Source of the DNA: Dehalococcoidia bacterium
GTDB taxonomy: Bacteria; Chloroflexota; Dehalococcoidia; DSTF01; JACRBR01
Reading direction: 5' to 3'
Length of the DNA: 64,000 nucleotides
NCBI GenBank assembly: GCA_040902535.1
Contig: JBBDXD010000022.1
Coordinates: 1-64,000, forward strand
The notes beneath the pieces were generated by a model, which was given only the letters and a program-made list of their open reading frames with translations, was not told the origin of the DNA and ran no database searches. Shown here one piece after another: positions 16,368 to 23,959 of this stretch. Positions within the stretch are counted from its first letter, which is position 1. Each line of letters starts with the position of its first letter. The translations under genes and the position numbers were made by a program.

Positions 16368-17600
16368 GTGTCTCGCTCCCCGGTCCGTCTCGCGCTCGCC
16401 CTCACGGTTCTCGTCGTCGCCGCGGTAGTCGCCGCAGTTGCCGCGGTCGCCATCGACCGCAGCCTCGACGATGGCGGCGCCGTCGTGGAAACGCTCGGCG
16501 CCGCCGTCCAGCCGATGCCACAAGCTACGGGGATCCGACGCGATCCGCCCGTCATCTTCGAGGGGCTGCCGGCCGGCTATCGGATCGAAAACCTGGTCAG
16601 CGGCCTCGAAGCTCCCGCCGCGCTCGATGGCGCACCGGACGGCCGCATCTTCTTCGTCGAGCAGGTGTCGGGGCGCGTGCGCGTCATCGAAAACGGCGCC
16701 CTGCGCGCTGCGCCGTATTACGTCGTGCCGGACCTCTACGTGCAGACCAGCGAGGCCTTCGTCTCCGAACTGGGACTCGTCGGCGTCACCGTCGATCCCA
16801 ATACCGACGAGGGTGTCGCCGTCTATATCTACTACTCAGCGCAGTCGAGCGCCGGCGTCCGCACGACGAAGCTCGTGCGCCTGCGCGATGAACGGGGCGC
16901 CGGGGTCGATCCGCAGACGATCTTGGAGGTCGCAGCCGCGCCCGAATGCTGTCACATCGCGGGGTCGCTGACGTGGTTGCCTGACGGGACGCTGCTCGTG
17001 GGCGTGGGCGATCACGAGACGCCCGATGCGGCGCAGGACGTGGCTTCGCCGCTCGGCAAGCTGCTACGTATCGACCGCAATGGCGGGGCGCCCGCGGACA
17101 ATCCGTTCACCGGCCGCGAAGGCGCCGATCCGCGCGTCTATGCCGTCGGGCTGCGTAACGCGTTCGGGGTCGCCGTCGATCCGCAGGGACCGATGTTTGT
17201 GCTCGACAACGGGGAATTCGGCTTCGACACGATCCATCGCCTCGAGGCCGGCGCCAACTACGGGTGGCCGGCGAGCGCGGTCGACGAGGCGTCGGAGGTG
17301 GCGACGCCGCTCCTCACCTATCTTGAATCCAACGGGCTTGCCGGCGCCATTGCCTACCGCGATGGCCCGCTCACCGCCTTCGACGGCATGGTCCTCTTCT
17401 GCCAGTTTCACCGCGGCGGCGCGTTGCACCGTTTCGCGCCGCAACCGGCCAGGCTGCAGGCAGACGATGTGATCCTCGCGCCGGGCTGTTCGAGCGGCAT
17501 CCGCCAATTCGCCGACGGCTATGTCTACTTCCTGGACTACGTCAACGGCGCCCTGCTGCGCATCGCCGACGAGGATGCACCGCCGCTGCGCACGCGCTGA
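16368..17600 (+). CDS. PQQ-dependent sugar dehydrogenase family protein (glucose/sorbosone dehydrogenase)
   Basis: 410 residues with an N-terminal membrane anchor or uncleaved signal (LALALTVLVVAAVVAAVAAV, residues about 8-27), then a six-bladed beta-propeller typical of soluble PQQ glucose/aldose dehydrogenases. Family hallmarks include GLEAPAALDGAPDGRIFFVEQ, LGLVGVTVDPN, GSLTWLPDGTLLVGVGDH, LGKLLRIDRNG, YAVGLRNAFGVAVDP and EAGANYGWP. The enzyme oxidises aldose sugars outside the membrane using PQQ and calcium; the real substrate and PQQ use are not proven by sequence. It is the first core gene after the tRNA island boundary and stands alone. Confidence 0.88.
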   Translation: MSRSPVRLALALTVLVVAAVVAAVAAVAIDRSLDDGGAVVETLGAAVQPMPQATGIRRDPPVIFEGLPAGYRIENLVSGLEAPAALDGAPDGRIFFVEQVSGRVRVIENGALRAAPYYVVPDLYVQTSEAFVSELGLVGVTVDPNTDEGVAVYIYYSAQSSAGVRTTKLVRLRDERGAGVDPQTILEVAAAPECCHIAGSLTWLPDGTLLVGVGDHETPDAAQDVASPLGKLLRIDRNGGAPADNPFTGREGADPRVYAVGLRNAFGVAVDPQGPMFVLDNGEFGFDTIHRLEAGANYGWPASAVDEASEVATPLLTYLESNGLAGAIAYRDGPLTAFDGMVLFCQFHRGGALHRFAPQPARLQADDVILAPGCSSGIRQFADGYVYFLDYVNGALLRIADEDAPPLRTR

Positions 17601-17640
17601 CGTGAGGCCATTCCGGATCGTCGGTATCACCGCACGCATA

Positions 17641-17654
17641 CAGGGAATTCCCTG
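17641..17654. promoter_or_regulatory. Perfect 14-bp palindrome
   Basis: CAGGGAATTCCCTG is a perfect palindrome located about 230 bases upstream of the TadE-like gene and 40 bases after the sugar dehydrogenase. It may be an operator for the downstream unit. No cognate regulator is identified. Confidence 0.4.
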
Positions 17655-17679
17655 ATCGACCGATAACTAAACCAAGTAT

Positions 17680-17843
17680 GTGGAGGACGGCCGCAGGGGT
17701 GGGCGACCGCCGGCAACTTGCACGCAAGTTCGGGCCGCTCCTTTTCGGATCCGCTACGTCCGAAGAACGAGACACCCGTTTCCTTCGTGCCGGTTGCCTA
17801 GTTAAGACATCGATACCGCCCGCAGTTCTCGCGGTGTCGTTTG
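17680..17843 (+). ncRNA. Candidate structured 5' leader RNA upstream of tadE-like gene
   Basis: This otherwise gene-free stretch forms several hairpins in succession. AACTTG-CACG-CAAGTT is at 17715-17730; CGAAGAACG pairs with CGTT..CTTCG at 17761-17787 (9 bp with a 2-base bulge). CGATACCGC pairs with GCGGTGTCG at 17811-17839 (9 bp, one G-U) and is followed by TTTGAG, terminator-like. Longer-range pairs are possible: GGACG with CGTCC (17685/17757) and GGCAAC with GTTGCC (17712/17793). I could not match it to a known riboswitch, including c-di-GMP types. It could be an attenuating leader. Confidence 0.4.
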
Positions 17844-17882
17844 AGTTAGCTGCATGAACGCAGAGATGAAGGCGGGTGGGCA

Positions 17883-18347
17883 ATGCTTCGGAGAATAACC
17901 AGAGGCGAACGTGCGCAGAGCCTCGTCGAATTCGCGTTCGTCGTGCCCATGCTGCTGATCCTGGTGTTCGGGATCATCGACTTTGGTCTCGGCCTGCGGG
18001 CGTACATCAGCGTGTCGTCGGCGACCAGGGAAGGTGCGCGGTACGCGGCGGTCGGCAACCCCGCTGGAACGTTCTCTTCCGGCGGATCCGGCGAGTGCAA
18101 CGGCTCGACGACGACCACTGTTGTTGGCAAGACCTGCAACACACTCAAGGGCCTCGATCTCGCGAACATCAACGACGTCACGGTCACGTATCCGGCCGGC
18201 AAGTCGCCCGGCGAGTCGGTGATCGTCGAGATGGACTACGAGTACAACTACATCACGCCAGTCCAGCGGATCGTCAACTTCATGTCAGGTGGCAGCATCT
18301 CCGACAGTCTGACGATCACCGCCCGGACCGACATGCGGCTGGAGTAA
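17883..18347 (+). CDS. TadE-like pilus assembly protein
   Basis: 154 residues with the diagnostic TadE N-terminus: ERAQSLVEFAFVVPMLLILV and then FGIIDFG, a conserved Glu inside a single membrane helix, followed by REGARYAAV. The rest is an exported domain with two cysteines (about residues 75 and 93). TadE-like proteins are minor pseudopilins of Flp/Tad pili or related secretion systems. Only this and the next gene are present here; no TadA ATPase, TadB/C or prepilin peptidase is in the window. A structured leader lies upstream, suggesting post-initiation control. Confidence 0.88.
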   Translation: MLRRITRGERAQSLVEFAFVVPMLLILVFGIIDFGLGLRAYISVSSATREGARYAAVGNPAGTFSSGGSGECNGSTTTTVVGKTCNTLKGLDLANINDVTVTYPAGKSPGESVIVEMDYEYNYITPVQRIVNFMSGGSISDSLTITARTDMRLE

Positions 18348-18351
18348 GCAT

Positions 18352-19494
18352 ATGAAGGCGTTTCGAAGGCTGATCCGAAAGTTAAACGAACGTGGCCAGG
18401 TGGCGATGATCGCCGCCGGTCTCTTGCCGGTCCTGCTCGGCATGACGGGATTGGCGATCGATGTCGGCACGTACATGAGCGACCGCCGGCATCTCCAGAA
18501 CTCCGCCGACAGCATCGCGCTCGCCGGTTCCCAACTTTTGCCAGACGAAGACGCCGCGCGTGATGTTGCCGAAGAATGGGCGGTTAAGAATGACATCGAC
18601 CTCGCCGACGTCACGATCACGATTGACATCACCGGTGACGTGCCGGAGATCGTGGCCGAGATCAGGCGCCCCCATAATTTCGTCTTCATGAGGGTGCTCG
18701 GCGTCGATGAACGTGACGTTGGCGCGCGCGCCGCGGCCGTGAAGGTCTCGTTCGGCGGCGGCTCCGGTATTGTGCCGTGGTCGGTCACGCAGGAGACCGT
18801 CGACAGCTCAAACGGTCTGCCCATCGCGATGAAAGTGGACGCAGGCGAATCGGTCACCGGCAACTTCGGGATAATTCGCATCGACGGGCCAGGTGCGGGC
18901 GAGTATGAGGATGCCGTGATGTTCGGCAGCGTCACGACCGCATGCGCTCAATCGGCGCCCAACTGCGCACCCGGATCCTGTCCCGGCCAGTATCCCGAAG
19001 TCTGCGGAGAGACCGCTCCCGAATGCATTGGCGCCGTTTGTGAGTCGGAGCCCGGCAACGTCATTGGCAAGACCAGGAATGCTGTGTACTTCCGCCTTGA
19101 CAATACCTGCGACACGTCAAATCCGTGCGGCACACAGTCTTGCGACACGTTTGAGGACACCTTTGGCACGCCGGATGCCAACGGCAAATACAACCTCCAC
19201 CCTGATTGCAACCCGTGGACGGATGGTCCCGGCCACTGCACGAGCACGACGGATGTCTGCAGCCGGCGCATTATCATCATTCCAATCATCGATGGCACAG
19301 GAAACGGCGCCTCAGGGGTGACCATTGAGCGGTTCGCTCTGATGTGGCTTGATGGCTTCGATGAGAACGACTGCCCGAATGGAGACGACTGTGTTGTGCT
19401 CGGCCGGTTCGTCAAAGCGGACCTTACGACGAACGCGCTCGCAGGGGTCTTCGACGAGGACGCCTCCATCCACTTCACGAAGCTGAGCGAGTAG
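18352..19494 (+). CDS. TadG-like pilus-assembly/surface protein
   Basis: 380 residues, 4 bases after the TadE-like gene. The N-terminus NERGQVAMIAAGLLPVLLGM with TGLAIDVGTY is the TadE/TadG-like membrane segment, and RRHLQNSADSIALAGSQLL is the conserved helix after it. The exported C-terminal part is rich in cysteine (over 15 Cys between residues about 200 and 345, including CPGQYPEVCGE and CDTSNPCGTQSCDT), suggesting disulphides or metal binding. It likely forms a pilus-tip or surface component with the TadE partner. A long hairpin terminator follows at 19517. Confidence 0.85.
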   Translation: MKAFRRLIRKLNERGQVAMIAAGLLPVLLGMTGLAIDVGTYMSDRRHLQNSADSIALAGSQLLPDEDAARDVAEEWAVKNDIDLADVTITIDITGDVPEIVAEIRRPHNFVFMRVLGVDERDVGARAAAVKVSFGGGSGIVPWSVTQETVDSSNGLPIAMKVDAGESVTGNFGIIRIDGPGAGEYEDAVMFGSVTTACAQSAPNCAPGSCPGQYPEVCGETAPECIGAVCESEPGNVIGKTRNAVYFRLDNTCDTSNPCGTQSCDTFEDTFGTPDANGKYNLHPDCNPWTDGPGHCTSTTDVCSRRIIIIPIIDGTGNGASGVTIERFALMWLDGFDENDCPNGDDCVVLGRFVKADLTTNALAGVFDEDASIHFTKLSE

Positions 19495-19516
19495 CTGCCC
19501 GCTCTTGGAAGTTTCT

Positions 19517-19549
19517 CGAAACCGGGTCCCGACAAGGGACCCGATTTCG
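19517..19549 (+). terminator. Terminator hairpin after the TadE/TadG pair
   Basis: CGGGTCCC-GACAA-GGGACCCG is a perfect 8-bp stem, extended past one mismatch by CGAAA/TTTCG. It lies 22 bases after the TadG-like stop codon. The T tract is short (TTTCGT), so efficiency is uncertain. Confidence 0.65.
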
Positions 19550-19640
19550 TGCTGTCCGTTCAGCGTGCCCGCAGGCTAAGATGGCGCCTGTCAATTCGAC
19601 GCGGGCGATCAGGCGGGCCATCCGTATTGCCGACACTTAT

Positions 19641-19661
19641 GAGAGGGCATGTCGCCCTCTC
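19641..19661. promoter_or_regulatory. Inverted repeat upstream of the ECF sigma gene
   Basis: GAGAGGGC-ATGTC-GCCCTCTC is a perfect 8-bp inverted repeat, 58 bases before the chosen sigma-factor start. It may be an operator or leader hairpin and argues against the longer reading frame from 19581. Confidence 0.45.
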
Positions 19662-19718
19662 TCACGGTTCAGATCGAATCTAGGGCGTATCCTTTTGCAC
19701 TTCCGAACAGATAAGCCA

Positions 19719-20312
19719 ATGGAGCAGATACAGACGGGCGTACATGACAGCCCGGATGTGCTCGCGAGCGCTGGAGAAGAAGAGCTTGTCGATGCGGCGC
19801 GTTCGCTGCGCGAAGATGCATGGGCCGAGATTTACCGGCGCCACGCCGAGCAGGTGTACTCGTACATCTTCTTCCGCTTGGGTGACCAGCACGCTGCCGA
19901 AGACCTCAGCGCGGATGTCTTCGTCAAGGCCATCAGCGGGATCAAGGGTTATACATACCGGGGGACGCCGCTTCTCGCCTGGCTGTACCGTATCGCGCAC
20001 AACGTCACGGCCGACTACCGCAAGTCCGCAACGCGGAGGATGCAGCATCACTCCGCCGATCTCGCGGAAAACATCGAAGAGCGCGAAGACGCGATCAGCC
20101 TTCTGCACGAGCGTAGCGACATGTTGAGCGCGATTCGGGGGCTCACAGAGGACCAGCAGCAGGTGATCATCCTGCGTTTCTACCAGGGGATGAGCAACGC
20201 CGACGTGGGACGCGTCATGGCCAGGCCGGAAGGCGCCGTGAAGGCGCTCCAGTCACGCGCGCTTCGGTCGCTGCGGCGGATCCTCGACGAAGATGCGAGG
20301 CATACAGCATGA
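19719..20312 (+). CDS. ECF-type RNA polymerase sigma factor
   Basis: 197 residues from ATG 19719 (MEQIQTG), preferred over 19581 because the extra N-terminus is unlike sigma factors and overlaps an inverted repeat. Region 2 (about residues 30-100) includes AWAEIYRRHAEQVYSYIF and AEDLSADVFVKA, with LLAWLYRIAHNVTADYRK contacting the -10 element. Region 4 (about 140-190) is LTEDQQQVIILRFYQGMSN followed by the helix-turn-helix EGAVKALQSRALRSLR. Its stop overlaps the start of the next gene (ATGA), the usual arrangement of an ECF sigma factor with its membrane-bound regulator. Confidence 0.92.
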   Translation: MEQIQTGVHDSPDVLASAGEEELVDAARSLREDAWAEIYRRHAEQVYSYIFFRLGDQHAAEDLSADVFVKAISGIKGYTYRGTPLLAWLYRIAHNVTADYRKSATRRMQHHSADLAENIEEREDAISLLHERSDMLSAIRGLTEDQQQVIILRFYQGMSNADVGRVMARPEGAVKALQSRALRSLRRILDEDARHTA

Positions 20313-21550
20313 CCAGGGTCGAGAGCTTCGACGACGTGCTTGACGCCACCATCGACGAGGTGCGCGGCGGCCGCCCGCTAGCCGAGGTGCTCGCCGCGCA
20401 CCCGGGCCACGCGCAGGCGCTCCGCCCGTTGCTCGAAGTCGCATTGCGGGCCGGCGACACCGCCCGTGGTGCGGGAAGCATGCCCGTCGCACTTGCCGAC
20501 AACTTTACGATCGTCCGCGCTGCACTGGAGCGCGAACGCATGGCGCAACCGGCACAGCCGCGCCCGCGCGCCGATCAAGGCTCGTCGTGGTGGCAACGCC
20601 GCTGGAGCATCGCGTCGTTGTCGGTCCCTGCCGGCGTACTCGCCTTCGCGCTGTTTGCGGCTGCGGGCGGCGCCGCCGCGGCGACCGTCGCCGCGACCAA
20701 GAGCGGCGTCGTGACCGGTGTAGCGGCGGCAGTGACTCCCGACTGGGCTGAAGGCGCCGTCCGATCAGCGCTGCGGAATGATGTCGGCAGCGATGGCGGT
20801 AAGCAGCCAGGTGCCGGCGGCATCCAACCGACGGCCGTCAGTGCCGGGGCAACGCCCGGAGAGACGGCATCGGTGCCCGGCGACACAACGAAGGCGTCGA
20901 TCACGCTGAGCGGTGTCATCGCCGACGTGAAGGGCAGCACGTTCACGCTGTCGTCGGGTGACGACCAGTGGAAAGTGCAACACGACGCGAACACGGAGAT
21001 CTCCGGCGCGATCACGGAAGGCGCAACGGCGACCGTCACCGGCGTGCAAACCGGCATTCAGACGCTGCACGCGGATGAGATCGTCACTGACGCGGCGCCC
21101 ATCGACGCGCCAGCACCTCATCCGGGCCGAACAGGCGATGGTAACGGCAACGCCGGCAACAACGCCGAGGATGGAGCCCCGGACGACCCGCCGGGAGGTG
21201 GTAACTCCGGCAACGGCACCGTTCCCGACGGCAATAGCCCCGGCGGTAACGGCAATGGTCCGGGCGACAGTTCCGGCGGAAACAACAACGGGAACGGCAA
21301 CGGCCCCGGCGGGGGCAATCCGCACAGCCAGGAGACGCCCGAAGACGCCATCCAGAGTGCCGTCGGCGGCACGGGTCCACCCGGACACGCCAACGGTTCG
21401 TCTGGTGCGACCCGGGCGGCAGCGGGAAGCGGTAACGCCGACGGGAGCAGCAACAAGAGCAACAGCAACGGTGGGGGACCGAAGGAGCCCCTGATCGCGG
21501 CTCCTGTGCCATTTCCTGGCCCTGCAGCTATTGCCTTAACCTCTCCTTAA
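20309..21550 (+). CDS. Membrane-anchored partner of the ECF sigma factor (putative anti-sigma), Gly/Asn-rich
   Basis: 413 residues. The N-terminal cytoplasmic part (SFDDVLDATIDEVRGG and HPGHAQALRPLLEVALRA) is the type found in proteins paired with Chloroflexota ECF sigma factors. A membrane segment lies at about residues 100-127 (VPAGVLAFALFAAAGGAAA). An exported small beta domain follows (LSGVIADVKGSTFTLSSGD, DUF5666-like). The last 140 residues are low-complexity Gly/Asn/Ser/Pro. Translational coupling to the sigma gene supports an anti-sigma or signal-sensing role, perhaps reading the cell-surface state. No zinc-finger anti-sigma motif is visible, so the role is inferred from position. Confidence 0.75.
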   Translation: MTRVESFDDVLDATIDEVRGGRPLAEVLAAHPGHAQALRPLLEVALRAGDTARGAGSMPVALADNFTIVRAALERERMAQPAQPRPRADQGSSWWQRRWSIASLSVPAGVLAFALFAAAGGAAAATVAATKSGVVTGVAAAVTPDWAEGAVRSALRNDVGSDGGKQPGAGGIQPTAVSAGATPGETASVPGDTTKASITLSGVIADVKGSTFTLSSGDDQWKVQHDANTEISGAITEGATATVTGVQTGIQTLHADEIVTDAAPIDAPAPHPGRTGDGNGNAGNNAEDGAPDDPPGGGNSGNGTVPDGNSPGGNGNGPGDSSGGNNNGNGNGPGGGNPHSQETPEDAIQSAVGGTGPPGHANGSSGATRAAAGSGNADGSSNKSNSNGGGPKEPLIAAPVPFPGPAAIALTSP

Positions 21551-21646
21551 CCTATCTCGCATCCCCATCGCGGATGATGCGGAAGTGCATTACATAACTG
21601 TTGCGCTCGTCCCCTCACGACAAGATCCCCTGACCGGAGCAGCGCG

Positions 21647-22702
21647 TTGATCCGGTCGGTGCCTCGCGGGGCGGGGTACCGCGCGCTTCTCTCGTTCCGC
21701 TCGTATCGTCTGTACTTCGCCTCCAGCACGCTGGGCGCTTTCGCGTCTGCGGTGCAATTCCTGGCGCAAGGCTGGTTGATGGTCGAGATCGGCCCCGCGG
21801 CGTGGACGCTGACGGTGTTCCTGGTCGTCCGCATTGGAGTGAAGTCCCTCTTAGCGGTGCCGGCCGGACTGCTCGCTGACCGGATACCCCGCTCGACGCT
21901 CTACGCCTGGATGCGCGTGGCATCGGGCGTTGCGTCGATCGTAACAGCGCTCGCGCTCGTTTCGCCGGCACCGCTGGCCGTAGCCATAGCGGGCGCCGTG
22001 ATCGCCGCCGCCGCGCACGCGATCGATCTTCCCGCGCACCGCGCGCTCATGGGCCAGGTCCAACCGGACGAATACCTGGAGCGAGGGCTGGCATTCGGCA
22101 CGGGCGGCTTCCACATCGCATCCCTGCTCGCGCCGATCGCCGCATTGCCGCTCGCCGCCGCGTTCGGCGCACCGTTGCCGCTGGTGTTGTCGGGCGCGAT
22201 GTTCGCGGCCTCCGCGGTCCCCGCATTCCTGATTCCGCCCACCCGTTGCGCACGCGATTCCTCCCGCGCGACGCACGACGTGTCGGCCGCGCTCCGCTTC
22301 CTCGCGCAGACTCCGATCGTCGTAGCGCTGTCACTGGCGATCACGTTGCCCTCGGTCATCGACAAGGCAGTGGTGGTCATGTTGCCGTCGCACTCCGGCG
22401 ACCAGCACGCACAGACGATGGGCTTCGTGCTTGCCGCGCCGGAGCTGGGCGCAATCGCGATCGGATTCCTGCTTGCAGCCGTACGATGGCAATTCGCGCC
22501 GTGGATCACGCTGGTGAGCGCCGCTGCCTACGCGACGGGCATCGCGACGGCGTCATTCGCGGGCGTAGCGGTGGGGATTGAAGCAATAGCGGTGGCGCTG
22601 TTCTTAGCCGGCTGCGCCAAGACGACGCTGATCACCAGCGCGCTCGCGGGCCTGCAGCGGCACGTGCCGGACCACATGCGCGGCCGCATCATGACGATCT
22701 AG
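21647..22702 (+). CDS. MFS transporter, C-terminally truncated
   Basis: 351 residues from TTG 21647 with GGAG 8 bases upstream. The N-terminal half matches MFS_3-type exporters (ALLSFRSYRLYFASSTLGAF, GLLADRIPRSTL). The protein ends at RHVPDHMRGRIMTI, the conserved inter-helix loop that normally precedes the last two membrane helices, so about 60-100 residues are missing. The stop is 4 bases from the end of the convergent CoA transferase gene, so no continuation exists in this strand. It is either a decayed gene or a variant with 10 membrane helices. The substrate is unknown; exported small molecules are typical. Confidence 0.75.
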   Translation: MIRSVPRGAGYRALLSFRSYRLYFASSTLGAFASAVQFLAQGWLMVEIGPAAWTLTVFLVVRIGVKSLLAVPAGLLADRIPRSTLYAWMRVASGVASIVTALALVSPAPLAVAIAGAVIAAAAHAIDLPAHRALMGQVQPDEYLERGLAFGTGGFHIASLLAPIAALPLAAAFGAPLPLVLSGAMFAASAVPAFLIPPTRCARDSSRATHDVSAALRFLAQTPIVVALSLAITLPSVIDKAVVVMLPSHSGDQHAQTMGFVLAAPELGAIAIGFLLAAVRWQFAPWITLVSAAAYATGIATASFAGVAVGIEAIAVALFLAGCAKTTLITSALAGLQRHVPDHMRGRIMTI

Positions 22703-22706
22703 CGGG

Positions 22707-23891
22707 TTAGCCGATGACTCCGCGCTCGCGCAGCTTCGCCGTCGTCGCCTCGTCGTAGCCGATCGACTGCAAGACGGCGTCCGTATGCTGCCCGGGCAGA
22801 GGCGCAGTCGATCGGACCTTGCCGGGCGTCTCCGAGAGCTTCGTGCCGATGCCGAGTTGCTTCACCTTGCCCAGCGTCGGGTGGTCTACCTCGACGACCA
22901 TCTCCCGGGCGAGGTTGTGCGGATCGTTCAGCGCCTCTTCCAGCGAATACACCGGGCCGGCGCAGATGTCCGTCTGCTTCAGCACTTCGAACCATTCGTC
23001 TCGCGTCTTCGACTTGAACTGCGACCGAAAATGCTCCGAGATCTCCTCGCGCTTCGATGCGTCCCACTGGTGCGGGATGAAGTCCTCGCGCCCCATCGTC
23101 TTGCACAGGTTCACGAAGAAATGCGGCTCCAGGCTGCCGATGCTGATCCAACCACCATCCGCGCATTCGTATACGTTGTAGTGGGGCACGGAGCCGTTGA
23201 GGATCGTGGCGCCGCGCGCCGGCGAAGCGCCGCCGGCAAGCACGCCCCCCGTGAGACTCGCGAGCAGATACATCACGCCGTCCGACATGGCGATATCGAC
23301 GTGTTGCCCCTTGCCCGTGCGCTCGCGCGCCAGGAGCGCCGTGAGAATGCCGAAGGCGGCGTGCAGCCCGCCGCCCGCGAAATCGGCGATGATGTTCATC
23401 GGGATCGCGGGCGGCGTGTCGGGCCAGCCGACCATGCCGAGTGCGCCGCCGATCGAGATGTAGTTAATGTCGTGCCCGACGAGTTGGCTGTACGGTCCCG
23501 TCTGTCCGAACCCGGACAGCGAGCAGTAGACGATCCGCTCGTTGCGCTGCCGCAGCGTCTCGTAGTCGACGCCCAGGCGTTTCACGACGCCCGGCCGGAA
23601 TCCCTCGAGCACCACATCGGCGTCCGCGGCAAGCTTGTAGAAGATCTCGCGGGCGTCGTCTTCGCGCAGGTTGAGGACGATGCTCCGCTTGTTGCGCGAT
23701 AGCGTGTTGTACGCGGCGGCCTTCTCGGCGTCCTGGTTGCGGCCACCGCCGATCGCAGGCGCCAGCTTACCGCCGGCGGGCGCCTCGATGAGCAACACGT
23801 CCGCACCCATGTCGCCGAGCAGCATCGAGCAAAACGGGCCGGGGGCTAGCCGTGAAAGGTCCAGGACCTTGATTCCTTCCAGGGGAAGCAT
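22707..23891 (-). CDS. Class III CoA-transferase (CaiB/BaiF family)
   Basis: 394 residues from ATG 23891 (MLPLEGIKVLDLS). Family features are LDLSRLAPGPFCSMLLGDMG, RNKRSIVLNLR, VVLEGFRPGVVKRLGVDY, YCSLSGFGQTGPY and the catalytic Asp in GHDINYISIGGALG. Class III enzymes move CoA between carboxylic acids, for example in carnitine, formyl/oxalyl, 2-methylacyl (racemase-like) or aromatic acid metabolism. The substrate cannot be told here. It stands alone, convergent with the truncated MFS gene and 68 bases downstream of mgtE. Confidence 0.93.
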   Translation of the reverse strand: MLPLEGIKVLDLSRLAPGPFCSMLLGDMGADVLLIEAPAGGKLAPAIGGGRNQDAEKAAAYNTLSRNKRSIVLNLREDDAREIFYKLAADADVVLEGFRPGVVKRLGVDYETLRQRNERIVYCSLSGFGQTGPYSQLVGHDINYISIGGALGMVGWPDTPPAIPMNIIADFAGGGLHAAFGILTALLARERTGKGQHVDIAMSDGVMYLLASLTGGVLAGGASPARGATILNGSVPHYNVYECADGGWISIGSLEPHFFVNLCKTMGREDFIPHQWDASKREEISEHFRSQFKSKTRDEWFEVLKQTDICAGPVYSLEEALNDPHNLAREMVVEVDHPTLGKVKQLGIGTKLSETPGKVRSTAPLPGQHTDAVLQSIGYDEATTAKLRERGVIG

Positions 23892-23959
23892 GCACCTGCC
23901 TTTCCGTGATCGCGTGTTCGCGGGAAGCGTGTCCGAGGGGCGCGACTGCGTCAAGGGGA

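Noticed and set aside
17680-17843. c-di-GMP riboswitch before tadE
   Set aside because: The GGGCAAACC and GACGCAAAGCC signature words of the class I aptamer are not present; kept only as an unclassified structured leader.
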